Origin: an uncultured Pelagibacteraceae bacterium
GTDB taxonomy: Bacteria > Pseudomonadota > Alphaproteobacteria > Pelagibacterales > Pelagibacteraceae
Assembly (NCBI GenBank): GCA_902576395.1
Contig: CACGVB010000003.1
Span: 1 to 64,000 of the forward strand
Direction: 5' to 3'
DNA: 64,000 bases
Shown: piece after piece, positions 18,831 through 28,273 of the stretch
Numbering within the stretch: position 1 is the stretch's first letter
Layout of the letters: every line of letters begins with the position of its first letter
Position numbers and translations under genes: made by a program
The notes under the pieces: model-generated
What the model saw: the letters and a program-made list of their open reading frames with translations, nothing else
What the model was told of the DNA's origin: nothing
The model's database searches: none

Positions 18831-19865
18831 TTAAGCAACTTGTATATTAGATTTTTTGAAATATGGGATTACGTTTTCACCAATTCTATACATTGACTCT
18901 ATTAGATCTTCTTGAGATTGTCCAAAACTCGAACTAAGAATTACCTCATCAACTCCTGCTTCAGCATAAACGCTAAGTTTATCGATCATTTCATTTAAAG
19001 GACAAATTAAAAGATTTTCTTTTAATTCTTCTAAAGTTTGTTTTCTTGGCAAAGCTTCTATATTCCCTTCTTTTACTTTTCCTGGTCCTATAAACATATT
19101 GTCAAATCTTTTATAATATTCGTAAGCAAGTTTTGTTTTCTCTCTAGCTTCATTTTCATCTTTTGCTAAGTAAGCCATTCGTTGCATTGAAAGTTTGAGT
19201 AACTTACCTTTTTCACCTAGTTGAATGCAACCTTCTTTAAATGCATTAACTCTACTTAATAAAAGATCTTTTGTACCTGATAATACTGTTGATTGAACAT
19301 GAAATCCTCTTGAAGCTGCATCTTTTATACTTTCTAAATTCATTGCGGCAACCATCATTGGTATTGGATTACTTATGGGTCGAGGCATTATAGTTAATGG
19401 TTCGAAGTCATAGTGTTTGCCCTTATAAGAAACTTCTTTATTTTTTAATAATAATTGTAGAACCTCTAAAGACTCTACAAATTTTTCTTTTGATTGTTCT
19501 ATTGGTGTGCCTAGTCTCTTCATTTCCCATGGAAATGCCCCTCTTCCTACACCTAAGATTAATCTTCCATCTGTTAATATATCAGCAGTGGCTACTTCAC
19601 CAGCATATGTTCTCATATCGTGTAGAGGCAAAACAACTATCCCTGTTGTTATTTTAATATTTTTTGTAACTGATGCAATCTTTACAGCCATCTGTAATGG
19701 TGATGGCATCATTAGTAAGTTAATTAAATGATGCTCTGGTATTGATACCGTTGCATAACCAAGTTTTTCAGCAGTTACACATTCTTCAAGCATATTTTTA
19801 AAATGCTGCCTTGAACCAATACTTGTATCTGGCATGTAACTTGTTAAAAAATGATTAAAATCCAT
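18831..19865 (-). CDS. LLM-class (luciferase-like) flavin-dependent oxidoreductase
   Basis: SIPEHHL, TGIVVLPLHDMRTYAGEVATADILTDGRLILGVGRG. Confidence 0.9.
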   Translation of the reverse strand: MDFNHFLTSYMPDTSIGSRQHFKNMLEECVTAEKLGYATVSIPEHHLINLLMMPSPLQMAVKIASVTKNIKITTGIVVLPLHDMRTYAGEVATADILTDGRLILGVGRGAFPWEMKRLGTPIEQSKEKFVESLEVLQLLLKNKEVSYKGKHYDFEPLTIMPRPISNPIPMMVAAMNLESIKDAASRGFHVQSTVLSGTKDLLLSRVNAFKEGCIQLGEKGKLLKLSMQRMAYLAKDENEAREKTKLAYEYYKRFDNMFIGPGKVKEGNIEALPRKQTLEELKENLLICPLNEMIDKLSVYAEAGVDEVILSSSFGQSQEDLIESMYRIGENVIPYFKKSNIQVA

Positions 19866-19901
19866 ACAACTAAATTACCATTTTAAGTTTTTTTTAGATA
19901 T

Positions 19902-20846
19902 CTATTTTCTAATTTTATTTTCATATTTTTTTCTAAGGTTTTGTAAGTTGACTAAGTACTCATCTCTTATATTTGATAATTGATTGATTGACTTTCCTTT
20001 TGCTTGCTTTTTTGTACCAGAAATCAATCTTTCTGAGAGTTTTTTTGATAGTTTTGGTGCTTTAAGCTTAGTCCATGGGAGTTTTAATGCGGGCCCAAAT
20101 TGTTCAAGCATATGTTTCATTCCGGCTTTTCCTCCTGCTAAATGAAAAGTTAAAAATGTTCCCATTAATGAGTATCTTAAGCCTGGGCCGTCCTCAATAG
20201 CTCTATCTAAATCCTCTGTTGAGGCATACCCTTCATTTATAATATGAAGCGCTTCTCTCCATAAAGCCTCTTGCAGTCTATCAGATAGATATCCTGGCAG
20301 CTCCTTTTTAAGGGTAATTGGGTTCATTGAGATCGATTTATAAAATTTATTTGCTGCATTTAATGATCTAGAACTTGTTTTTTTTCCTGGAACTATTTCA
20401 ACTAAAGGTAGTAAATAAACAGGATTGAATGGATGGGCAATGATACCTCTTTTATTATTTTTACATTTTGAAAAAATTCTTGAGGGAAGTAATCCTGATG
20501 AGCTTGATGATATCAAAACCTCAGGTTTACAATAATTTGAAATTTGACTTATTAATTGAGTTTTAAGTATATAGTTTTCAGGAGCACATTCTTGGATTAG
20601 ATCTGCATCTTTAACAGTACTCTCTAAAGAAGAAAAAAAATTTAAATTATTTAAATTTATCTTTTTTTTATTAAATAGTTTTTTTACAAAAGGTACGGCT
20701 CTTTTTATTTCTTGGATTAAGCTATTCCTTTGAATTAAATTTTTATCGTATGCTAAAACTTTTATGTTGTGAGCTAAGAGTCTTATTATCCACCCTACTC
20801 CAATTACTCCTGTACCAATTACTGCAACTTTTTTAATTTTGGACAT
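19902..20846 (-). CDS. L-carnitine dehydrogenase-like (3-hydroxyacyl-CoA dehydrogenase family)
   Basis: IGTGVIGVGW, IIAHPFNPVYLLPLVEIVPG, LPGYLSDRLQEALWREALHIINEGYAS, GPGLRYSLMGTFLTFHLAGGKAGMKHMLEQFGPALKLPW, characteristic of the carnitine dehydrogenase clade. Confidence 0.85.
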   Translation of the reverse strand: MSKIKKVAVIGTGVIGVGWIIRLLAHNIKVLAYDKNLIQRNSLIQEIKRAVPFVKKLFNKKKINLNNLNFFSSLESTVKDADLIQECAPENYILKTQLISQISNYCKPEVLISSSSSGLLPSRIFSKCKNNKRGIIAHPFNPVYLLPLVEIVPGKKTSSRSLNAANKFYKSISMNPITLKKELPGYLSDRLQEALWREALHIINEGYASTEDLDRAIEDGPGLRYSLMGTFLTFHLAGGKAGMKHMLEQFGPALKLPWTKLKAPKLSKKLSERLISGTKKQAKGKSINQLSNIRDEYLVNLQNLRKKYENKIRK

Positions 20847-21733
20847 TACTTGTGTTTAACAAGCTTTAATTTTTTCCTTGTTTCTTCTGCAGTCATTATT
20901 GATGCACCAAGATCTGTTACAATTCTGATCGCTTTTTCAACTAACTGAGCATTGGTTGCAAGTTTACCTTTTGATATATACAAATTATCTTCTAAACCAA
21001 CTCTTGGGTTTCCACCCATAACAACTGTTTGTGCTACAAAAGGCATTTCATTTTTTGATATTGCAAAGCCTGACCACACTCCTTGTTCTGGCATTATATC
21101 TTTCATTGCTTGCATTGCTAACGGAGTAGCTGGAGCTCCCCAAGGAATACCTAAACACATTTGAAACATTGGGGGATCATCTAACAAACCTTCTTTGTAT
21201 AATTGAGAGCCAAACCACATATTTCCTAAATCAAATGCCTCTATCTCTGGTTTAACTTTAATTTCCTGTAATTTTTTTGCAGCTTTTCTTAAATCATTAG
21301 GAGTATTAACTGTGATGACTGAACCATCTCCAAAATTTAATGTTCCAGCATCTAATGTGCAAATTTCTGGTAAAAATTGTTCTGCATTAGCTATTCTTTC
21401 CATAACATTTGCCATGTCTGTCATAGGGCCAAAATCTAGTGGGTTTTTTCCTTGTCCTATGTCCAAATCTCCACCCATCCCAGTAGTTAAGTTTAAAATT
21501 ACATCGGTTTCACTTGATCTAATTCTATCAACTACCTCTTTATATAATTCCAACTTTCTACTTGGTGTTCCATCTTCTTCTCTAACATGAATATGTGCAA
21601 TTGCTGCTCCAGCTTTTGCTGCCTCTATTGCTGATTTAGATATTTGTTCTGGAGTTTTTGGTAAGTCAGGATGTTTGCTAGCAGTATCGCCTGATCCTGT
21701 TACAGCACATGATACAAAAACGTTGTTGTTCAT
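20846..21733 (-). CDS. BKACE-family beta-keto acid cleavage enzyme, probably 3-dehydrocarnitine cleavage (CdhC-like)
   Basis: VSCAVTGSGDTASKHPDLPKTPEQISKSAIEAAKAGAAIAHIHVRE, NLTTGMGGD, FQMCLGIPWGAPATP. Overlaps the carnitine dehydrogenase gene. Confidence 0.87.
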   Translation of the reverse strand: MNNNVFVSCAVTGSGDTASKHPDLPKTPEQISKSAIEAAKAGAAIAHIHVREEDGTPSRKLELYKEVVDRIRSSETDVILNLTTGMGGDLDIGQGKNPLDFGPMTDMANVMERIANAEQFLPEICTLDAGTLNFGDGSVITVNTPNDLRKAAKKLQEIKVKPEIEAFDLGNMWFGSQLYKEGLLDDPPMFQMCLGIPWGAPATPLAMQAMKDIMPEQGVWSGFAISKNEMPFVAQTVVMGGNPRVGLEDNLYISKGKLATNAQLVEKAIRIVTDLGASIMTAEETRKKLKLVKHK

Positions 21734-21762
21734 AATTTATTTTTCAACTATATTTTAAAATC

Positions 21763-22494
21763 ATGCAAATGGAAATATCAGAATTACAGAAGGATTTAGC
21801 TGCAACTTTTAGATGGACGGCTAGACTTAATATGCATGAGGGAGTTGCAAACCATTTTAGTGCATGCATACCTGGTACATCTGATTTTTACTGTAATAAA
21901 GCAGGTATTCATTTTAGTAGAATGAAGGCTAGTGATTTGATCTTAGTAACTAAAGAAAATAAAGATGAGTTGAAGAATAAGCCAGACATTATTGATCCGA
22001 CAGCTTTGTATATCCATGGTGCAATTCATGAAAAAGCTCCACACGCAAGATGTATTTTTCATGTCCATTCTAAATATGCAACTGCTCTTTCTACGCTAAA
22101 AGACCCAGTCTTGAAACCAATTGATCAAAATACGATGATGTTTTATAATAGAGTATCTACATACAATGAATTTGGAGGTTTAGGACTTGAGGACGAATCC
22201 ATTAAAATGGCAAATTCTCTTGGGAATAAACAGCACATGTTGCTTGCAAATCATGGAATTTTAACAACAGGAGAAACTGTGGCTGAAGGTTTTAATTCCC
22301 TTTATTATTTTGAAAGAGCGGCACAAACATATCTTACAGCTCTTTCAACAAACCAAGAACTTAATGTGGTCAGCCATGAAGTTGCAGAGAAAACTGCTGA
22401 AGAACATGCAAACTTTCCAACTGATTTTGCAAATCTATTCCTATCTCAAATAAGATTAATTTTAGATAAAGAAGAACCTGATTACAAAAATTAA
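21763..22494 (+). CDS. Class II aldolase/adducin family protein
   Basis: NHFSACIPG, FHVHSKYATALSTL, LLANHGILTTGETVAEGFNSLYYFERAAQTY. Confidence 0.9.
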   Translation: MQMEISELQKDLAATFRWTARLNMHEGVANHFSACIPGTSDFYCNKAGIHFSRMKASDLILVTKENKDELKNKPDIIDPTALYIHGAIHEKAPHARCIFHVHSKYATALSTLKDPVLKPIDQNTMMFYNRVSTYNEFGGLGLEDESIKMANSLGNKQHMLLANHGILTTGETVAEGFNSLYYFERAAQTYLTALSTNQELNVVSHEVAEKTAEEHANFPTDFANLFLSQIRLILDKEEPDYKN

Positions 22495-23355
22495 ATGGAC
22501 TTGAACAAATTAAAAGTAAGACGAAGTTTTATTTTTACACCTGGACTTCATCCAGAAATGTTTCCTAAAGCAATTGCATCAGGTGCAGACATGGTTTGTA
22601 TTGAATTAGAGGATGGGATAGCAATCAATGATAAAGCAGAAGCTAGAAAAAATACTATAGAGGCTCTGAAAACTCTCGAAGTAAAAAATGATATAGAGTT
22701 AGTTGTCAGATTAAATAATCAAAGAACAAAGTTTGGTCTTTTAGATTTAGAAGCTTTCATATCTAGCAAAATAAATCTAAAAGCTATCATGTTACCAAAG
22801 GTTAAAACTCCAGATGAAATAACGTTTATAGATGATCTTTTAACAGACTGTAATTTAGATACGGATCTTCATGTAATCATGGAAACAAATGAGGCTTTAG
22901 AAAATATTTATAATATTGCTCATGCCAGTAAAAGAATAGTTGCTCTATATTTTGGTGGAGTTGATATGGCAGCTGAGCTTAGAGTTGAAAATAAATGGGA
23001 AAATCTTGTCCATGCGAGATCTAAATTAGTTCATGCAGGTGCAAGTGTTGGTGTAGATGTAATAGATGTACCTTATTTAGACTTAGAGAATATGGAAGGA
23101 ATGAGGAAAGAGGCTGAACAAGTAAGAAACTTAGGCTTTACTGGAAAAGGTTCCATTCATCCAAAACAAATTAAAATTTTAAATGAGGTATTTACACCAC
23201 CTCAAGATGAAATTATCAAGGCTAAAAAAATTTTAGAAGAATTTAATAATTCAAATACAGGTCTAGTAGTCATAGATGGTAAACTTATAGAAAAACCTGT
23301 CCTTCGAGAAATGAAAAGGAAAATATTGATAGCAGATAAAATAAATAAAGTTTAA
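22495..23355 (+). CDS. HpcH/HpaI aldolase / CitE-like CoA ester lyase
   Basis: RRSFIFTPGLHPEMFPKAIASGADMVCIELEDGIA, LYFGGVDMAAELRV, GFTGKGSIHPKQIKILNEVFTP. Confidence 0.9.
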   Translation: MDLNKLKVRRSFIFTPGLHPEMFPKAIASGADMVCIELEDGIAINDKAEARKNTIEALKTLEVKNDIELVVRLNNQRTKFGLLDLEAFISSKINLKAIMLPKVKTPDEITFIDDLLTDCNLDTDLHVIMETNEALENIYNIAHASKRIVALYFGGVDMAAELRVENKWENLVHARSKLVHAGASVGVDVIDVPYLDLENMEGMRKEAEQVRNLGFTGKGSIHPKQIKILNEVFTPPQDEIIKAKKILEEFNNSNTGLVVIDGKLIEKPVLREMKRKILIADKINKV

Positions 23356-23363
23356 ATTAAATT

Positions 23364-23831
23364 ATGTCATTTCATCTTGCCACTAGAAAAGTTATTAAGG
23401 AATGGACAGACTACAATGAACATATGAATATGGCATACTATGTTCTAATTTTTGATCAAGCATGGGAGACAATGCTTAATAAGTTTCATATGGGTGGTTC
23501 AAATGCGCAAATTAATAAAAGAAGTACTATGGTTGTAGATACGAGAACTACCTATGACAATGAAGTGAAAGAAAATGATGAAGTAGATGTTTATTGCACC
23601 TTCTTTGATCATGATAAAAAAAGATTACATTTAAAATGCGAAATGTATGAAAAGAAGTCAAAAAAACTTGCTGCAACTATTGAAAGCCTGTCGCTTTATA
23701 TTGATCTGGATAAAAGAAAGGTCACAGAATTTGAACAAGATAAAATCCAAATAATGGATGACTTTATAAATAAAAATAAGGTTTCTTTTAACTCAGAAAA
23801 TTTAGTGTTTTCTGGTAAGCTAAAAAAATAA
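23364..23831 (+). CDS. Hotdog-fold thioesterase, CdhB-like (betainyl-CoA thioesterase candidate)
   Basis: EWTDYNEHMNMAYYVLIFDQAWETML hotdog-thioesterase signature, YDNEVKENDEVDV. Confidence 0.78.
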   Translation: MSFHLATRKVIKEWTDYNEHMNMAYYVLIFDQAWETMLNKFHMGGSNAQINKRSTMVVDTRTTYDNEVKENDEVDVYCTFFDHDKKRLHLKCEMYEKKSKKLAATIESLSLYIDLDKRKVTEFEQDKIQIMDDFINKNKVSFNSENLVFSGKLKK

Positions 23832-23834
23832 GTT

Positions 23835-24668
23835 ATGGAAATTAAACTTTTGTCAGGAGCACTTGGTGCAGAAATAACAGGGATAGATCTTAAAGATACA
23901 TCTGATCAAAACATCAAGGAAATTAATAATTTATTATTAGAACACAAAGTTATTTTCTTTAGAGACCAAAAAATTAATGCTGAACAACATATAGCATTAG
24001 CTGAAAAATTTGGACCATTAGAAACACATGCATATGTAAAAGGATTAAGTAAACATCCCGAAATAGTAAGAATAATTAAAGCAGAAGACGAAAAAAACCA
24101 ATGGGGTGAGAATTGGCATAGTGATGTTAGTTACAATGAAAAACCAACGAAAGCAGTAATATTAAAATCAATTAAAATTCCTCCTGTTGGTGGTGATACG
24201 TGCTTTGCAAACATGGAGCTTGCATGGGAAACATTAGATGAAGATATAAAAGAAAAGATAAAAGATAAAAAAGCAATCCATAGTTCTCTTGGCGCAGAAT
24301 TTTTTATTGAAAAATATAAAAAAATGGAGGGAAATGAAAAAAGAAATTTTGATGAATATTCTAATGAACACCCAATAGTAAGAACACATCCTGAGACTGG
24401 AAAAAAAATTCTATTTGTCAATTGGACATACACAAAAAAAATAATTGGATTTGAACAAGAAGAAAGCGACGAAATTTTAAAAAAAATATTTGAACACCAA
24501 GCACGACTTGAATTAACCTGTAGATTTAGCTGGACTGAAAATACAGTCTGTATATGGGATAATAGAAGTGTTATTCACTTTGCAATTGCAGATTTTTATC
24601 CAGGTAGAGGATTAGGATATGAAAGAGTAATGGATAGAATTGCTATTGAAGGTGACCACCCACAATAA
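23835..24668 (+). CDS. TauD/TfdA family Fe(II)/2OG dioxygenase
   Basis: VIFFRDQ, ENWHSDVSYNEKPTKAVILKSIKIPPVGGDTCFANM (HxD), CIWDNRSVIHFA. Confidence 0.92.
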   Translation: MEIKLLSGALGAEITGIDLKDTSDQNIKEINNLLLEHKVIFFRDQKINAEQHIALAEKFGPLETHAYVKGLSKHPEIVRIIKAEDEKNQWGENWHSDVSYNEKPTKAVILKSIKIPPVGGDTCFANMELAWETLDEDIKEKIKDKKAIHSSLGAEFFIEKYKKMEGNEKRNFDEYSNEHPIVRTHPETGKKILFVNWTYTKKIIGFEQEESDEILKKIFEHQARLELTCRFSWTENTVCIWDNRSVIHFAIADFYPGRGLGYERVMDRIAIEGDHPQ

Positions 24669-24673
24669 ATACC

Positions 24674-26254
24674 TTGAAATTTGATTATTTAATAATTGGA
24701 GCAGGTACAGCAGGATGTGTTCTCGCTAATAGACTAACTGAACAAAGTAAAAATAAGGTTGCAATTTTTGAAGCTGGTAAAGATAGTGATATATGGAAAG
24801 TAAACATGCCCCTTGCAATACTATATGCAATGCATGACCCAAAATATAATTATAAATATTATTCTGAACCTGAGCCACACTTAAACAATAGAAAATTATT
24901 TTGTCCTAGGGGAAAGATGATTGGTGGTTGTTCCGCGCATAATGGAATGGTTTATGTCAGAGGAAATAAAAATGATTATGAGAGATGGGCTTCATTTGGG
25001 TTAAAAAATTGGTCTTACGAAAATGTTTTACCTTTTTTTAAAAAAATCGAGACATGGTCAGGTGGAGAAAATAATTATAGAGGTGGAAAAGGTATATTGC
25101 CTGTAAATCAATCAAATAACAAAAATCCCCTTTTTAAAGCTTTTTTGGACTCGGCGAAAGAGGCAGGACATAAAATAAATAGTGATATGAATGGAGAAGA
25201 CCAAGAAGGCTTTGGAATGTACGATGTTACTATTCATAAAGGACAGAGAGCAAGTGCTTCAAAATACTATTTAAAACCAGCTAAAAGCAGGGAAAATTTA
25301 AAAGTATTTACTGAGTCATTTGTAGAAAAGATTATTTTTGATGGCAAAAAAGCTATTGGAATTAAAGTTAAAATAAAAAATGAAACGAAGACTATTTACG
25401 CAAATAAAGAAATTATTTTAAGTGGTGGATCAATTAATTCTCCACAATTATTAATGTTATCAGGTGTTGGTCCAAGCAATCATCTTAAAGAAAAAGGAAT
25501 TGAGGTTATTCATGACTCAAAAGGTGTTGGAAAAAATTTACAAGATCATTTAGAAACCTATATTCAACAAGAATGTAAAACTCCAGATACATTATATTCA
25601 TATGTAAATAAATTTAATATGGTAAAGGTGGGTATCCAGTGGTTCTTAAACAAAAGTGGGCCCTGCTCTACCTCGTTTTTAGAAGCTGGTGGATTCTGTA
25701 AATCATCTCCAGATAAAAAATATCCAAATATACAATTTCATTTTTTCCCAGCATTTGTAATAGACCATGGTTTAGTAGATCCTGATAGACACGGATACCA
25801 ATTACATGCAAGTTTAAACCAACCTAAAAGTAGAGGGGAAATTACTTTGAAAAGTTCAAACCCTTATGATTATCCAAAAATACAATTTAATTATTTAGAG
25901 GATGATTATGATCTTAAAGAAACAATAAAATGTGTTCGAGTAGCAAGAAAAATTTTATGTCAAAACTCTATGAAACCTTTTGCTGGTAAAGAAATTGGGC
26001 CAGGTGATAATGCAAATTCAGATGAGGAAATTGAAGAATATGTAAGATCAAAAGCAGAAACAGCATATCACCCATCATGTACTTTAAAGATGGGTATAGA
26101 TGATATGGCAGTGGTAGATGAAAAATTAAAAATTCGTGGTCTTCAGAATATAAGGGTAGCCGATGCATCTGTGATGCCAGAAATTACAAGTGGAAATCTA
26201 AATGCACCAACATTAATGATAGGTGAGAGAGCTGCTGACTTTATTTTGAATTAA
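24674..26254 (+). CDS. GMC-family oxidoreductase (choline dehydrogenase-like; TTG start)
   Basis: FDYLIIGAGTAGCVLANRLTE, GGCSAHNGMVYVRGN, GSINSPQLLMLSGVGP, AYHPSCTLKMG, ITSGNLNAPTLMIGE. Confidence 0.93.
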   Translation: MKFDYLIIGAGTAGCVLANRLTEQSKNKVAIFEAGKDSDIWKVNMPLAILYAMHDPKYNYKYYSEPEPHLNNRKLFCPRGKMIGGCSAHNGMVYVRGNKNDYERWASFGLKNWSYENVLPFFKKIETWSGGENNYRGGKGILPVNQSNNKNPLFKAFLDSAKEAGHKINSDMNGEDQEGFGMYDVTIHKGQRASASKYYLKPAKSRENLKVFTESFVEKIIFDGKKAIGIKVKIKNETKTIYANKEIILSGGSINSPQLLMLSGVGPSNHLKEKGIEVIHDSKGVGKNLQDHLETYIQQECKTPDTLYSYVNKFNMVKVGIQWFLNKSGPCSTSFLEAGGFCKSSPDKKYPNIQFHFFPAFVIDHGLVDPDRHGYQLHASLNQPKSRGEITLKSSNPYDYPKIQFNYLEDDYDLKETIKCVRVARKILCQNSMKPFAGKEIGPGDNANSDEEIEEYVRSKAETAYHPSCTLKMGIDDMAVVDEKLKIRGLQNIRVADASVMPEITSGNLNAPTLMIGERAADFILN

Positions 26255-26257
26255 CAT

Positions 26258-27205
26258 ATGGAAGCAAATAATAATACTAAAGGCATCCTATTTATTATGA
26301 TAGGGATGGCTTTTTTTTCAATTCAAGACTCTCTTATAAAATATATATTTGAAGAAATTGCTTTGTTTGAGTTATATCTTGGTAGAACTATTGTTCAAGC
26401 TACAGTTCTTATATCTATATTCTTAATAACAAAGAAAAAATTTACATTAAAAACACATTATCCTTTATTAACTTTATTAAGAGTAATTTGTTTTTTCTTT
26501 GGTTTTAGTTTCTTTTACATTTCACTTACATTTATGTCTTTAGCTATGGTCAGCGCATTATTCTTTTCATGTCCTTTTTTCATGTCAATATTTGCTAAAG
26601 TATTTTTAAAAGAAAAAATTGGAATTAGAAGATGGAGTGCAATAACCGTTGGATTTATTGGCGTTTTAGTAGTATTAAATCCAACTTTAGAGGACTTTAA
26701 CTTTTTTAAATTGGCACCAGTTGCATGCTCACTTTGTTATGCATGCTCTATGACAATTACAAAATATACATCTGAAAAAGATAATATTTATACTCAGTTA
26801 ACTTTACTTTATATTTTTGCAGTAATTGCGAGTGTTATAATATTTTTAGTAAGTGGTGATGGTAAGTTTAATAATTTTTCTGATCCTACAATGCAGTTTA
26901 TTTTTAGAGAATGGTTTGTAAATCCATCTGTTTCTTGGCCTTACGTTTTTGTAATGGGTATTGTTGCATCAATATCCTTTTTTTGTGTTTTTACAGCATA
27001 TAGTATTGCTTCCCCGTCTGTGGTGTCTCTGTTTGAATATTCGTATATAGTTTTTGCAATGGCAGCAGGTTATATATTATTTGAAACTATACCAGTACCT
27101 AGAACTTTTCTTGGAGCCGCAATTATTATTGGTGCGGGTGTATATATTTATTTTAGAGAAAAAGTTCGAGGCCAAATGATTGCATCTGATACACCTAATA
27201 GATGA
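26258..27205 (+). CDS. DMT (EamA) family transporter
   Basis: 315 aa hydrophobic, RRWSAITVGFIGVLVVLNP. Confidence 0.83.
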   Translation: MEANNNTKGILFIMIGMAFFSIQDSLIKYIFEEIALFELYLGRTIVQATVLISIFLITKKKFTLKTHYPLLTLLRVICFFFGFSFFYISLTFMSLAMVSALFFSCPFFMSIFAKVFLKEKIGIRRWSAITVGFIGVLVVLNPTLEDFNFFKLAPVACSLCYACSMTITKYTSEKDNIYTQLTLLYIFAVIASVIIFLVSGDGKFNNFSDPTMQFIFREWFVNPSVSWPYVFVMGIVASISFFCVFTAYSIASPSVVSLFEYSYIVFAMAAGYILFETIPVPRTFLGAAIIIGAGVYIYFREKVRGQMIASDTPNR

Positions 27206-28173
27206 TAAAAAAAAACTATATTCCAACAATAAATATTTCTTCTCTTCTTGAAAAAAGTTTTGATACAAAACCTACACTTAAAATAGTTAAAGAAATTGAG
27301 AAAGCTTGTTTAGATTTTGGTTTTTTTCAAATTACAGGTCATGGTATAAAATTAAAAAATATAAATAAAATTTGCAAGGTCGGGGAAAATTTTTTCAAAT
27401 TAAATATAAAAAATAAACTTAAATTAGCTCCAAAAAAATGGAATAAAAAAAATAAAAATGTTTATAGAGGTTACTTTCCTAATGACGTAAATGGTAAAGA
27501 AGGATTAGACTTAGGGGATTTAAAAGTAACTAATAAATATTCTAAAAGAATAAAAAATCAGTACATAGAATATTTAAATATTAAGCAGTCATTTACCACA
27601 AATAATATTTCTAAATTATCTGATTATTATGAAGATATATTTAACTTAAGTGAAATTCTTTTTAAAAGTATTATTAAAATCTATAATAAAGATACTGATA
27701 TATCAAAAAAAGCATTTTCAAGATTAAAAACTTTAAGCACATTACGTTTTAATTATTACCCTAATCAATCAAAGCCTGTTGAAATTTCTAAGCAAGATGG
27801 AGTTGCTCTTGGATGTGAAACACATGTAGATAGTGGTATTTTCACAGTACTTTACCAAAACAAAAAGGGTGGTTTACAAGTACAAAACCGTAAAACAAAA
27901 AAATGGCATGATGTTCCCTTTAATAAAAATGCTTTAGTTGTAAATACTGGAAGAGCGCTTGAATATTTAAGTAAGGGAAGATTTAAAGCAACTAATCATA
28001 GAGTATTATGGAACAAGCAAAAAAGGCTTTCAGTTCCTTTCTTTTTTGAACCCTCATATGACTTTAAAATGAATCTTTCATTTCTTAATGATAAGAAATT
28101 AGCAAAAAGTGGTATCAGATATGATAAATTTCTTAATAAATCACTTAAAAAATTCGTTGAATATCAAAGGTAA
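27202..28173 (+). CDS. Isopenicillin-N-synthase-like Fe(II)/2OG oxygenase
   Basis: FGFFQITGHGI, CETHVDSGIFTVLYQNKKGGLQVQ (HxD), ATNHRVL, RLSVPFFFEPSYD (RxS). Confidence 0.88.
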   Translation: MIKKNYIPTINISSLLEKSFDTKPTLKIVKEIEKACLDFGFFQITGHGIKLKNINKICKVGENFFKLNIKNKLKLAPKKWNKKNKNVYRGYFPNDVNGKEGLDLGDLKVTNKYSKRIKNQYIEYLNIKQSFTTNNISKLSDYYEDIFNLSEILFKSIIKIYNKDTDISKKAFSRLKTLSTLRFNYYPNQSKPVEISKQDGVALGCETHVDSGIFTVLYQNKKGGLQVQNRKTKKWHDVPFNKNALVVNTGRALEYLSKGRFKATNHRVLWNKQKRLSVPFFFEPSYDFKMNLSFLNDKKLAKSGIRYDKFLNKSLKKFVEYQR

Positions 28174-28273
28174 GAATAATAATATTATTTCATAAAGCGA
28201 TACATAACTCGTCGTAAAATCATATACGAAAGTGGGATCGGTCGTCTTTAAATTAATTTTTAAAGGAGGCTTA
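28174..28273 (+). promoter_or_regulatory. Candidate structured 5' leader upstream of the LLM/ThDP operon
   Basis: GC-richer island CGATACATAACTCGTCG...ACGAAAGTGGGATCGGTCGTC. Then hairpin CTTTAAA-TTAATT-TTTAAAG (28246-28265), whose 3' arm runs into the AAAGGAGG SD at 28262-28269. Confidence 0.4.

Noticed and set aside
28232-28273. N-terminal extension MGSVVFKLIFKGGL of the LLM ORF
   Set aside because: It lies within the putative leader and overlaps the AAAGGAGG SD. The ATG at 28274 starts the conserved MKFGYF sequence.
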